10,543 nt of DNA, from contig UQJF01000107.1 in assembly GCA_900541315.1 (NCBI GenBank), positions 1 through 10,543 of the forward strand. The letters are read 5' to 3'. The translations under genes and the position numbers were made by a program. This document shows, piece after piece, positions 1 to 7,153 of the stretch. The notes under the pieces are model-generated. The model had not been told where the DNA came from and did no database searches. It saw nothing but the letters and a program-made list of their open reading frames with translations. The stretch comes from an uncultured Clostridium sp. (lineage in GTDB: Bacteria; Bacillota; Clostridia; Lachnospirales; Lachnospiraceae). Positions within the stretch are counted from its first letter, which is position 1; every line of letters starts with the position of its first letter.

Positions 1-14
1 ATCCGGTTACATCA

Positions 15-45
15 GTGAGTGGCAAAATTTACTTTTGACACTCAC
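15..45. repeat. Palindrome, 7+5 bp stem
   Basis: GTGAGTG (15-21) pairs with CACTCAC (39-45). After one G/A mismatch (22/38), CAAAA (23-27) pairs with TTTTG (33-37), leaving a 5-base loop. No T-run follows on either strand, so it is not a standard intrinsic terminator. It could be a protein-binding palindrome, an RNA 3'-end stabilising hairpin, or part of a dispersed repeat continuing outside the window. Confidence 0.6.
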
Positions 46-70
46 ATCATAATATGAAATGAGCCAGATC

Positions 71-120
71 ACAGCCATTTACCCATGTTTTTTGTTTTCT
101 GACCTTTTGAACATAGTATT
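71..120. repeat. Degraded copy of the dispersed repeat
   Basis: TTACCCATGTTTTT (79-92) matches 2671-2684 with one mismatch. ACCTTTTGA at 102-110 matches the terminal motif at 2739-2747. Both blocks occur in the same order and orientation as in the long copy, but about 50 bases lying between them there are missing here. This suggests a shortened or decayed relative, though each match alone is short. Confidence 0.35.
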
Positions 121-133
121 TTTGAATCCAGGA

Positions 134-2422
134 TCATCTTAATTTCCAGATATCCCGGTCATACTCCCCGATCGTTCTGTCAGAGGAGAAATATCCGGCC
201 TGGCTGATATTGACTAACATTTTTCTTGCCCATGAGGTGCGGTCTTCGTAGTCAGCGAAGGCCTTTTCTTTTGCTTCGCAGTAAGCTTTGAAATCCGGGA
301 AGGTCATAAACCAGTCTTTGTTTAACAGTTCTTTGTACAGGCGTTCCAGGTTTTCTTTATCGCCTACGGCTAACATTTTCTTGCTGATGATGAAGTCTAC
401 GGCTTCTTTAATAGCCGAGTCTGCATCGTAGTAGTCTTTGGAGCAGTAGCTGGCGTTTTTGTAGCGTTCAATGACAGTCTCACTGGAATCACCGAAGATG
501 TAGATATTGTCATCGCCTACCAGCTCATGGATCTCTACGTTAGCGCCGTCATCGGTTCCAAGGGTTACAGCACCATTTAACATGAATTTCATGTTTCCGG
601 TTCCGCTGGCTTCCTTGGAAGCAAGGGAGATCTGCTCGGAAATATCGCAGGCCGGGATCAGCTTTTCAGCCAGAGTGACATTGTAGTTGCTTACCATAAC
701 TACATTTAAGTATGGTTTTACCTCAGGGTCCTTTTCAATGATCTGCTGCAGGCAGAGGATCATATGGATAATATCCTTGGCAATGATATAGGCAGGTGCA
801 GCCTTTGCCCCGAAGATGGCAGTGATCGGTGTAGTTGGTTTTTTGCCCTTTTTGATCTCCAGGTATTTATGGATGAGATAAAGGGCATTCATCTGCTGTC
901 TCTTGTACTCATGAAGACGTTTGATCTGGATATCGAAAATGGAGTCCGGGTTAATGGTGATGCCCTGGGTCTTTTCCAGATAGTCAGCCAGCGCTGCCTT
1001 TTTCTGGGCCTTGATGTCTAACAGGCGGTAAAGCTGTTTCAAATTCTTTGTGATAACAGGTGTATTTAATTTCTTTAATTCTTCTGCATCTTTCTTAAAT
1101 CCGTCCCCAATAAAACTGGTGATGAAGTCAGTCAGTTCCGGATTGCTGTGCAGCAGCCAGCGGCGGAAGGTAATGCCATTGGTCTTATTATTAAACTTCT
1201 CAGGATAAAGCTTGTAGAAGTTGTTTAATTCAGTCTCTTTTAAAATATCAGTGTGAAGGGAGGCAACACCGTTTACGCTGAAGCCATAGTGGATGTCAAT
1301 GTGGGCCATGTGCACCAGATCATTTTTATCGATGATATAAACAGATGGATCATCGAATTTGCGGCGTACCTTATCATCCAGGACCTCCATAATAGGAAGG
1401 AGCTGTGGAACTGCCTCTTTAAAGAATTCTACCGGCCATTTTTCCAGTGCTTCTGCCAGTATCGTATGGTTGGTGTATGCGCAGCAGTGGCTTACGATTT
1501 CAATGGCATCATCCATTTCCATGCCGTGTTCTGTAGTCAGCAGGCGGATCAGTTCCGGGATGACCATAGTTGGATGGGTGTCATTGATCTGGATCACAGC
1601 GTAGTCGGCAAGGTCATAAAGAGTGGAACCTTTGGCAATGGCTTCGTCTAAGATCAGTCTTGCAGCATTGCTGACCATGAAATACTGCTGGTAGATACGA
1701 AGGATACGTCCTTCTTTATCACTGTCGTCCGGATAGAGGAAAAGAGTCAGGTTTTTGGCAATATCGGTCTTGTCAAAGGAAATACCGTCCTCTACAATGC
1801 TTTCATCTACTGTTTCCACATCAAACAGGTGGAGCTTATTGGTGCGGTTGTTGTAGCCGGTAACTTCAATGTCATACATACGGGATGTAAGGGTGAAGTT
1901 CTTGTATGGAATTTTATAGGTTACATCTGTTTTTGTCAGCCAGGAAGTATTCTCAATCCAAGGATTTGGTTCTTCTGCCTGTTTGTTGTCTTTAAACAGT
2001 TGTTTGAAAAGACCGAAATGGTAATTTAAACCAACGCCGTCACCATTTAAGCCTAAAGTGGCAATAGAGTCCAGGAAACATGCAGCCAGACGTCCAAGGC
2101 CACCGTTTCCAAGAGATGGCTCAGGCTCGGTCTCCTCTACTGCACTTAAGGATTTTCCATTTTCTTCCAGAAGGTTCTTTACTGTATCATAGATCCCAAG
2201 ATTGATCATGTTGTTGGAAAGCAGTTTGCCGATCAGAAACTCAGCGGAGATATAGTAAAGCTTTTTCTTTCCCTGATTGGATTCTTTATCTTTTGCCATT
2301 TCTTGCACTAGAGATAAAAGTCCTGTATAAAGCTCTTTTTCAGAGCAGTCAGAGATTTCTTTTTTGCAGAGAGCAGTCAGTCTGTTTTTTAATATTTCTT
2401 TTGTCATTGTATGTTCAACCAT
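134..2422 (-). CDS. glgP: Glycogen/starch/alpha-glucan phosphorylase
   Basis: Cytosolic pyridoxal-phosphate enzyme (GT35) that phosphorolyses alpha-1,4-glucan ends to glucose-1-phosphate. Visible family blocks are [18 protein letters not shown] near residue 100, [17 protein letters not shown] in the middle, [24 protein letters not shown], and [15 protein letters not shown], whose lysine (K612) is the expected PLP Schiff-base residue. The reading frame is open up to 2548, but I start it at 2422 (762 aa). On the minus strand AAAGGA (2433-2438) lies 10 bases before that ATG. The ATG at 2431 is only about 1 base from this site, and the ATG at 2548 overlaps the predicted -10 box. The segment between the N-terminal glycine loop and the INDTHP block is shorter than in E. 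coli MalP, as in many Firmicute homologues. The gene is divergent from the AraC and malQ genes, which supports a role in maltodextrin or glycogen breakdown. Whether glycogen or maltodextrin is preferred cannot be told from sequence; malP is an equally possible name. Confidence 0.95.
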   Translation of the reverse strand: MVEHTMTKEILKNRLTALCKKEISDCSEKELYTGLLSLVQEMAKDKESNQGKKKLYYISAEFLIGKLLSNNMINLGIYDTVKNLLEENGKSLSAVEETEPEPSLGNGGLGRLAACFLDSIATLGLNGDGVGLNYHFGLFKQLFKDNKQAEEPNPWIENTSWLTKTDVTYKIPYKNFTLTSRMYDIEVTGYNNRTNKLHLFDVETVDESIVEDGISFDKTDIAKNLTLFLYPDDSDKEGRILRIYQQYFMVSNAARLILDEAIAKGSTLYDLADYAVIQINDTHPTMVIPELIRLLTTEHGMEMDDAIEIVSHCCAYTNHTILAEALEKWPVEFFKEAVPQLLPIMEVLDDKVRRKFDDPSVYIIDKNDLVHMAHIDIHYGFSVNGVASLHTDILKETELNNFYKLYPEKFNNKTNGITFRRWLLHSNPELTDFITSFIGDGFKKDAEELKKLNTPVITKNLKQLYRLLDIKAQKKAALADYLEKTQGITINPDSIFDIQIKRLHEYKRQQMNALYLIHKYLEIKKGKKPTTPITAIFGAKAAPAYIIAKDIIHMILCLQQIIEKDPEVKPYLNVVMVSNYNVTLAEKLIPACDISEQISLASKEASGTGNMKFMLNGAVTLGTDDGANVEIHELVGDDNIYIFGDSSETVIERYKNASYCSKDYYDADSAIKEAVDFIISKKMLAVGDKENLERLYKELLNKDWFMTFPDFKAYCEAKEKAFADYEDRTSWARKMLVNISQAGYFSSDRTIGEYDRDIWKLR

Positions 2423-2536
2423 GAAATTCATTTCCTTTCTGTGGTAATATGTCAACGTGTATCCGTATGCATTTTTCAGATGCTTACGGATCATTATAAA
2501 AAACAAATTTCTTTCTGTCTTGCAGAATGCCAGTAT

Positions 2537-2568
2537 ATTATAGTACAATACTATTATGTTTGAGCCAA
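2537..2568 (-). promoter_or_regulatory. Candidate glgP promoter
   Basis: On the minus strand a perfect TATAAT lies at 2542-2537. The best -35 box, TTGGCT (2568-2563), is 20 bases upstream, longer than ideal. With TACTAT as the -10 box the spacing is 17. Transcription would start near 2530, giving a leader of about 110 nt before the ATG at 2422. The -35 region falls inside the end of the MITE-like element. Confidence 0.45.
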
Positions 2569-2757
2569 AAGGTATTTTGCCCCCTCTGATACCGAATTGC
2601 TACGTGCTTTGCACTCTCGCAATTCTAAAAACATTCGTAATCCGCTCATTTTTCTTCAAAAAATGGCTTCTTACTCATGTTTTTGGCGGGTCCCAAGTTC
2701 AAAAATCCTCCTGCAAGCAAGCTTGCATCGGATTTATGACCTTTTGACCTTGGTATC
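2555..2757. mobile_element. MITE-like hairpin-rich element (long copy)
   Basis: A non-coding element of about 203 bp sits between glgP and the AraC gene. CAAAAGGT (2566-2573) and its reverse complement ACCTTTTG (2739-2746) form inverted ends, each exactly 11 bases from a direct ATACTAT (2548-2554 and 2758-2764), which could be a target duplication. Inside are three hairpins. The first is GAATTGC/GCAATTC (2594-2600/2619-2625), enclosing GTGC-TTT-GCAC. The second is a 58-bp near-palindrome (2627-2684), with outer arms AAAAACAT/ATGTTTTT and inner arms CATTTTT/AAAAATG. The third is TGCAAG-CAAG-CTTGCA (2712-2727). Parts of the 58-bp palindrome recur at 5511-5537 and 10446-10491. There is no transposase. 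An alternative reading is a structured intergenic repeat of REP/BIME type rather than a transposon derivative. Confidence 0.5.
2620..2665 (+). repeat. Dispersed repeat, 46-bp block, copy 1
   Basis: This block matches 10446-10491 at 45 of 46 positions; the only difference is T at 2638 versus C at 10464. It holds one full arm, the loop and part of the other arm of the 58-bp palindrome. In this copy the palindrome is complete (2627-2684). Confidence 0.9.
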
Positions 2758-2848
2758 ATACTATCAAAAAATGAAAAATAGGATAAGAAAATAACAGTTG
2801 AATGAAAAATGGCTGAAAGAAGACGGGAGAAAGGAATGGGTGAGGAAG

Positions 2849-3790
2849 ATGAACCAGGGCTATCATGAAATAAAAGAGCATGGAAAAAGAGGGTTTCCTT
2901 TTAACATTTATCCCTGCTCTATCCCGGTGGATTTCACACATGTGGCTCTTCACTGGCATGAGGAAATGGAAATTATCGCGGTTAAGAAGGGAAATGGGCG
3001 GATCACAGTGGATACAGTATCTTATCCTGTGTCAGAAGGAGATATTCTGGCTGTTTTTCCAGGTCAGCTTCATGCGATCTCCTGTGGGAGCGGGGAAAGA
3101 ATGGAGTACGAAAATATCATTTTCCGTATTTCTATGCTTATGGGAGATAATGGAGACGGCTGCACGGTGCATTTTCTTAGTCCCCTGCAGGAAGGACAGG
3201 CAAAAAAGCCGGTTCTGATACAAAAAGGACAGCCGGACTATGAGGTGTTTGGGAACGTGATACGGGAGTTGGATAAATTTTCGCAGCAGCGGGGAAATGG
3301 ATACCAGCTGGCGGTTAAGGGACAGTTGTTCTTGTTTTTGTATTATGCTTATGGCAGAGGGATTCTATTTGCTGAAAAGAAGCCGGGGCATGCAAGGGAG
3401 AAAATCAAGGGGATATTGGACTACATCCGGGAACATTTTGGGGAAGAGATCACTATTAAGCAGGCGGCAGAACTGTGCTTTTACAGTGAGTCCCATTTTA
3501 TGAAGTATTTTAAGCAGTATGCGGGGATGCCTTTTATCCAGTATCTCAATGATTACCGGCTGACCATGGCAGGGGAGCTTTTGAAAATGACAGAGGAAAG
3601 TGTGACACAGATTGCGTTAAAATGTGGATTTGAAAATCTGTCTTATTTTAACAGGCTGTTTAGACGAAAGTTTGGGGTGACGCCGGGGCAGTATCGGGGA
3701 GAGAAAGAGCAGTCAGGTAGTTGGGAGCAGCCCGAACGCCAGGAGAGCGTTCACTTTTGTTGTAGGGGAATAAGAAATGTGCTACACTAA
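2849..3790 (+). CDS. AraC-family transcriptional regulator
   Basis: DNA-binding regulator of 313 aa with two domains. The N-terminal cupin-like sensing domain includes HWHEEMEI (H35, H37) and the EGDILAVFPGQLHAI block. The C-terminal AraC/XylS double helix-turn-helix (about residues 185-283) runs from IKGILDYIREHF through SESHFMKYFKQYAG and ends with CGFENLSYFNRLFRRKFG and TPGQYR. About 30 low-similarity residues follow, including two adjacent cysteines. The start is uncertain. I use ATG 2849; GTG 2840 has an AAGG site 5 bases upstream and is a real alternative, while the in-frame TTG 2798 has only a weak site. The cupin type suggests a small carbohydrate ligand. Its position between divergent glgP and malQ suggests it controls one or both. 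That target assignment is inference from context. Confidence 0.9.
   Translation: MNQGYHEIKEHGKRGFPFNIYPCSIPVDFTHVALHWHEEMEIIAVKKGNGRITVDTVSYPVSEGDILAVFPGQLHAISCGSGERMEYENIIFRISMLMGDNGDGCTVHFLSPLQEGQAKKPVLIQKGQPDYEVFGNVIRELDKFSQQRGNGYQLAVKGQLFLFLYYAYGRGILFAEKKPGHAREKIKGILDYIREHFGEEITIKQAAELCFYSESHFMKYFKQYAGMPFIQYLNDYRLTMAGELLKMTEESVTQIALKCGFENLSYFNRLFRRKFGVTPGQYRGEKEQSGSWEQPERQESVHFCCRGIRNVLH
3734..3752 (+). repeat. Small hairpin at the 3' end of the AraC gene
   Basis: GAACGC (3734-3739) and GCGTTC (3747-3752) are exact inverted arms with a 7-base loop, lying just upstream of the predicted malQ promoter. It may be an operator-like palindrome or a chance hairpin. There is no proper T-run after it. 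Confidence 0.3.
3760..3788 (+). promoter_or_regulatory. Candidate malQ promoter (extended -10)
   Basis: TTGTAG (3760-3765) is followed after 17 bases by TACACT (3783-3788), which has the TGn extension typical of extended -10 promoters. It overlaps the last codons of the AraC gene. A start near 3795 would give a leader of about 43 nt with AGAAGGGA (3821-3828) as the malQ ribosome site. The -35 box is poor, fitting a promoter that needs an activator such as the adjacent AraC protein. Confidence 0.4.
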
Positions 3791-3837
3791 GATATAAATG
3801 ACAATACTTTCACAGCAAAAAGAAGGGAATCAATAAT

Positions 3838-5385
3838 ATGAGAGAATGCGGTATGCTTCTTCCAATCGCCAGTCTGCCATCTAAGTATGGCATTGGCTGT
3901 TTTTCAAAAGAAGCTTATGAATTTGTAGATCAGTTAAAGGAAGGCGGACAGGGCTTCTGGCAGATCCTTCCATTGGGCCCTACGGGTTTTGGGGATTCGC
4001 CTTATCAGGCATTTTCTGCTTTTGCAGGAAATCCTTATTTTATTGATCTGGAGCAGCTGATCCAGGAAGGCCTTCTTACAGAAAATGAATGTGAAGAAGC
4101 TGATTTTGGTGATGATGACCGGTTTATTGCTTACGATAAAATATACAAAGCACGGTTTAAGGTACTGAAAAAGGCTTATGAACGGTGGAAAAAAGAGGCT
4201 AAATGGACAGAAAATGTGGAAAAAGCAGGGACAAAGGCTGAAAAGATGGATCATCGTCAGTTCCTTAAGTCTAAGCTGGATCCTGAAACCAGAGAATATT
4301 GCTTTTATATGGCAGTAAAGGATCATTTTAAAAGTGCCAGCTGGAATAAATGGGATGAGGACATCCGGCTTCGCAAGACTGCGGCAGTAGAGAAATACAA
4401 AAAAATGCTGGAAGATGAGATGGGATTTTATGAATTCCAGCAGTTTCAGTTTAATGAACAGTGGAGCCGTTTAAAAGCCTATGCCAATGAAAATGGTATC
4501 CAGATCATTGGGGATATCCCCATCTATGTGGCTTTTGACGGGGCTGACAGCTGGGCTCATCCGGAGCTGTTCCAGTTTGATGGGGAATGTCTGCCAAAGG
4601 CAGTGGCCGGCTGTCCGCCAGATGCATTTTCAGCAACAGGCCAGCTTTGGGGAAATCCGCTGTATGACTGGGGATATCATAAGAAGGATCATTACAGCTG
4701 GTGGATCAAACGTATGGAGTACTGTCTGAAGCTGTATGATGTAGTGCGTGTGGATCATTTCAGGGGTTTTGAAGCATATTATTCCATTCCTTATGGGGAT
4801 CTTACCGCTGAGTTTGGCCATTGGGAAAAGGGTCCGGGACTGGAGCTGTTTGACCGGCTGAAGAAAAGCATGAAAAAAGAGAAGCTGCCCATCATTGCAG
4901 AGGATCTGGGCTTTCTGACGCCGCAAGTCCATGAGATGTTAAAGGAAAGCGGATTTCCGGGAATGAAGGTACTGGAATTTGCTTTTGATGACACAGAAAA
5001 CAGTGATTATCTGCCCCACAAATACACAGAAAACAGTATTGTGTATACAGGAACCCATGATAATGAGACTCTGGTGGGCTGGTACGAAACCATGAGCCGG
5101 AAAGACAAGTCCTTTGCAAGGGAATACATGGGTTGCCACCATACACCGAAGAAGGAGATGCACTGGGAATTTATCCGTCTGGCTATGGCAAGTCCGGCGA
5201 AGCTGGCAGTAATACCGGTGCAGGATTATCTGGGACTGGGAGCAGAGGCGCGTATTAACGAACCGTCTACACTTGGAAAAAACTGGAAATGGAGGCTGCT
5301 GCCGGGAGAACTGAACAGTGATGTTTTAAAGCAGTGCAGGAGAATGGCGAAATTGTATGGACGTCTCCAGGAAATGAATATGTAA
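3838..5385 (+). CDS. malQ: 4-alpha-glucanotransferase (amylomaltase)
   Basis: GH77 enzyme of 515 aa, close to the usual length of about 500. It transfers alpha-1,4-glucan segments between maltodextrins, releasing glucose and making longer chains for the phosphorylase. The N-terminus has LLPIASLPSKYGIG and FWQILPLGPTGFGDSPYQ. The middle has GDIPIYVAFDGADSWAHPELF and FSATGQLWGNPLYDW. The three catalytic carboxylates expected for the family are present: D306 in RVDHFRGFEAYY (nucleophile), E355 in IIAEDLGFLTP (acid/base) and D408 in YTGTHDNETLVGW. The stretch from about residue 85 to 200 is variable and lysine-rich, as in other Firmicute members. The ATG at 3838 has AGAAGGGA upstream. It lies 47 bases after the AraC gene and is divergent from glgP, forming a maltodextrin or glycogen degradation module. 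No transporter or amylase gene is in view. Confidence 0.97.
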   Translation: MRECGMLLPIASLPSKYGIGCFSKEAYEFVDQLKEGGQGFWQILPLGPTGFGDSPYQAFSAFAGNPYFIDLEQLIQEGLLTENECEEADFGDDDRFIAYDKIYKARFKVLKKAYERWKKEAKWTENVEKAGTKAEKMDHRQFLKSKLDPETREYCFYMAVKDHFKSASWNKWDEDIRLRKTAAVEKYKKMLEDEMGFYEFQQFQFNEQWSRLKAYANENGIQIIGDIPIYVAFDGADSWAHPELFQFDGECLPKAVAGCPPDAFSATGQLWGNPLYDWGYHKKDHYSWWIKRMEYCLKLYDVVRVDHFRGFEAYYSIPYGDLTAEFGHWEKGPGLELFDRLKKSMKKEKLPIIAEDLGFLTPQVHEMLKESGFPGMKVLEFAFDDTENSDYLPHKYTENSIVYTGTHDNETLVGWYETMSRKDKSFAREYMGCHHTPKKEMHWEFIRLAMASPAKLAVIPVQDYLGLGAEARINEPSTLGKNWKWRLLPGELNSDVLKQCRRMAKLYGRLQEMNM

Positions 5386-5417
5386 GATGTCCTCACGGAG
5401 CCTTTGTTTCAGACATC
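5386..5417 (+). repeat. Weak inverted repeat after malQ
   Basis: GATGTC starts directly after the malQ stop codon (5386-5391) and pairs with GACATC (5412-5417) across a 20-base loop. No T-run follows, so it is a poor terminator candidate. No better terminator is visible between malQ and the next gene. Confidence 0.25.
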
Positions 5418-5470
5418 AAAAGCAGCGTTTAAGGAATTGTTATGTAAATATTCAAAATTAATTCATGCAT

Positions 5471-5499
5471 TTGACTGATTTTTCTGATAAAATGATATT
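5471..5499 (+). promoter_or_regulatory. Candidate promoter of the cell-wall-binding repeat protein gene
   Basis: TTGACT (5471-5476, five of six to consensus) is followed after 17 bases by GATATT (5494-5499, four of six). Transcription would begin near 5506, placing the repeat arm at 5511-5537 at the very start of the leader. A second -10-like TAAAAT lies in between but at poor spacing. Confidence 0.45.
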
Positions 5500-5510
5500 G
5501 GAAGAATTTG

Positions 5511-5537
5511 CAAAAACATGAGTAAGCAGCCATTTTT
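5511..5537 (+). repeat. Dispersed repeat, single palindrome arm, copy 3
   Basis: These 27 bases match the reverse complement of 2659-2685 with one mismatch (C at 5527 versus A). It is one arm of the 58-bp palindrome; the loop and opposite arm are absent. It directly abuts the ribosome site AGGAGGG (5538-5544) of the next gene, so it would form most of that mRNA's leader. Confidence 0.8.
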
Positions 5538-5551
5538 AGGAGGGATAGAAT

Positions 5552-7039
5552 ATGAAAGATCAGAAACGTTGGATGACAAACTGGATCAGGGCACTGGTTG
5601 TTGGAACTTTGATCGCCGGGACAGTTCCGCTTTCTGTTATGGCAGCGGAAAAAGGCTGGGTCAATGAAAATGGAGCAGTTCATTTTGTGGACAGCAATGG
5701 TTCTTATGCAAAGAATGAGTGGAAAACTTCCCAGGGAGTGTCCTATTATCTGGATGGAGAAGGCAATCTGGCAAAGAATACCTGGATCGATGGAACTTAC
5801 TATGCCGGGGAAGATGGCAGCATGACAAAAGAATCCTGGATCTATGTGGATGAAAATGAGGGTTCTATGAAATCCGGCTGGTATTATCTTGGCCGGAACG
5901 GAAAAGTTGAGAAAAATGACTGGAAGACTATAGAAAAGGCAAAGTATTGTTTTGACAGTGACGGCAGGATGCGTACCGGCTGGCATTATGAAAACGGGGA
6001 TATTTATTATCTGGGAAATGGTTCTGAGGGTTATACCAGAAGCGGCTGGTACTTCCTGGAAAGCAATGGAAAGAAACGTCCGGCAGAGGGCAGTATTTCA
6101 AAGGATCTTGTCCCTGATTCCGAAAATGGAAAATGGTACTATTTCCAGTCTAACGGCAAGGCAAGAAAAGGTGAAAACGGCGTTCCGAAAGAAGCGGCTA
6201 TTGACGGAAGGAAATATTATTTTGATGAAAACGGTGTTATGCTCACCGGCTGGCAGTGTGTAAAAGAAAAGGCAGAGCCGGGAGACGGAACAGGCATCAG
6301 CCGTTTTGTATATCTTGGCGGAAAAGAAGATGGAATGTTAAAGGGGCAGTGGCTTGAAACTTCTGAAAGACCATGGGATACAAAGGCATGGAGCACTGCA
6401 CTGAATGTCCAGGCAGTGAGAAAGACCAATGCTGAGGAAACAGCTCTTATGAAGAAGGATGGTTCCCGATGGTTTTATCTGGAAAATAATGGAAGTCCGC
6501 TGTTTTTATCAGCAGATGCCACCGGGGTGAAGGACGGAGCCGTAAAAATAGATGGAAAATATTATTTCTTTGATTCCTACGGTGTCTGCCAGTCCGGACT
6601 GATCAAATTTACTTCCGGTGGTAAGATGGAAACAGCTTACTTTGATCCGGAAGCAGGCGGTGCCATGAGCATTGGGCGTAATACCAATGCAGTGGATAAG
6701 AAAGATAAGGTTTATACCTTCTGTTCCGGTACATCCGGTTCTGAAAAGGGATGCGGTGTTACAGGTGAAAAGGACGGTTTCCTCTATAATAATGGTCTTT
6801 TAGTCAGTGCTAAAGAGGGAAGTTCCTATGGGCCTTTTAAGGTTGCAGGCCAGATCTATCTGGTAAATGAGAATGGAAAGGTGCAGACAGAGGAAAAGAA
6901 GTATTCTTCTAATGGAAAAGCTGCCTATATCATTGAAAATGGAAAGGTGTTTACATTAGATAAAGACGGGGAGAAAAAGAGTGAGGCAACCGGTCTCAGT
7001 CTCCCCTATGCAGGCTGGAAGATCCAGTATCAGAGATAA
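5552..7039 (+). CDS. Secreted cell-wall-binding repeat protein, no catalytic domain seen
   Basis: This is a 495-aa protein with a signal peptide: K/R-rich start, hydrophobic segment at about residues 12-28, and VMA-AE near residue 31 as the likely signal peptidase I site. Nearly all of the mature protein is made of repeats of about 20 residues of the choline/cell-wall-binding type (CW_binding family), for example YYLDGEGNLAKNTW, YCFDSDGRMRTGW and YYFDENGVMLTGW. At least ten units are clear; those after residue about 270 are more diverged. Such repeats bind choline or other wall polymers and normally anchor an enzyme, but I see no hydrolase, LPXTG or SLH domain. Five cysteines are unusual for an exported Gram-positive protein. 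AGGAGGG lies 7 bases before the ATG, so the start is secure. It has its own promoter and terminator, so it is probably monocistronic. Its function is unknown; a wall-surface or scaffold role is inference. Confidence 0.85.
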   Translation: MKDQKRWMTNWIRALVVGTLIAGTVPLSVMAAEKGWVNENGAVHFVDSNGSYAKNEWKTSQGVSYYLDGEGNLAKNTWIDGTYYAGEDGSMTKESWIYVDENEGSMKSGWYYLGRNGKVEKNDWKTIEKAKYCFDSDGRMRTGWHYENGDIYYLGNGSEGYTRSGWYFLESNGKKRPAEGSISKDLVPDSENGKWYYFQSNGKARKGENGVPKEAAIDGRKYYFDENGVMLTGWQCVKEKAEPGDGTGISRFVYLGGKEDGMLKGQWLETSERPWDTKAWSTALNVQAVRKTNAEETALMKKDGSRWFYLENNGSPLFLSADATGVKDGAVKIDGKYYFFDSYGVCQSGLIKFTSGGKMETAYFDPEAGGAMSIGRNTNAVDKKDKVYTFCSGTSGSEKGCGVTGEKDGFLYNNGLLVSAKEGSSYGPFKVAGQIYLVNENGKVQTEEKKYSSNGKAAYIIENGKVFTLDKDGEKKSEATGLSLPYAGWKIQYQR

Positions 7040-7056
7040 AAGTGAAAGAATATCAT

Positions 7057-7092
7057 AAAATGCTGCAGGGCGCTGAACTCTGCAGCATTTTT
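7057..7092 (+). terminator. Rho-independent terminator of the repeat protein gene
   Basis: AAAATGCTGCAG (7057-7068) pairs perfectly with CTGCAGCATTTT (7080-7091) around an 11-base loop. The T-run is short but lies inside the stem end. An outer 6-bp pair, AGTGAA (7041-7046) with TTCACT (7097-7102), may extend it. Confidence 0.85.
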
Positions 7093-7118
7093 GCACTTCA
7101 CTGTATACATAGGAATAC

Positions 7119-7147
7119 TTGAAAAAAGAATGGTGGTCTGCTATACT
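7119..7147 (+). promoter_or_regulatory. Strong sigma-A-type promoter for the pyrophosphatase operon
   Basis: TTGAAA (7119-7124, five of six) is followed after exactly 17 bases by TATACT (7142-7147, five of six), with the TGC extension in front. It lies just past the preceding terminator. A start near 7154 gives a leader of about 250 nt before the ATG at 7407. Confidence 0.7.
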
Positions 7148-7153
7148 TGATTA

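Larger units (their letters stand above)
1..133. other. Non-coding region downstream of glgP
   Basis: No credible gene lies here. It is the 3' flank of the minus-strand phosphorylase gene. It contains a strong palindrome at 15-45 and a degraded piece of the dispersed repeat at about 79-120. I do not see a classical GC-stem plus T-run terminator for glgP on the minus strand, so where that transcript ends is unclear. Confidence 0.6.

Noticed and set aside
2423..2548. N-terminal extension of glgP to the ATG at 2548
   Set aside because: The extra 42 residues do not resemble a phosphorylase N-terminus, would overlap the TATAAT box, and lack a ribosome site. AAAGGA is well placed for the ATG at 2422.
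2556..2794. Short plus-strand frames inside the glgP-AraC intergenic region
   Set aside because: They run through the hairpin element, lack ribosome sites and give no protein-like sequence. The repeat explains the DNA better.
3799..3812. CcpA-like cre site upstream of malQ
   Set aside because: The outer bases resemble a cre site, but the central CG is missing, so carbon catabolite control by CcpA at this site is not supported.
3934..4326. 130-codon minus-strand frame inside malQ
   Set aside because: It is antisense to well-conserved malQ coding sequence, has no ribosome site and no recognisable domain. The same applies to the long minus-strand frames at 5429-5986 and 8729-9259.
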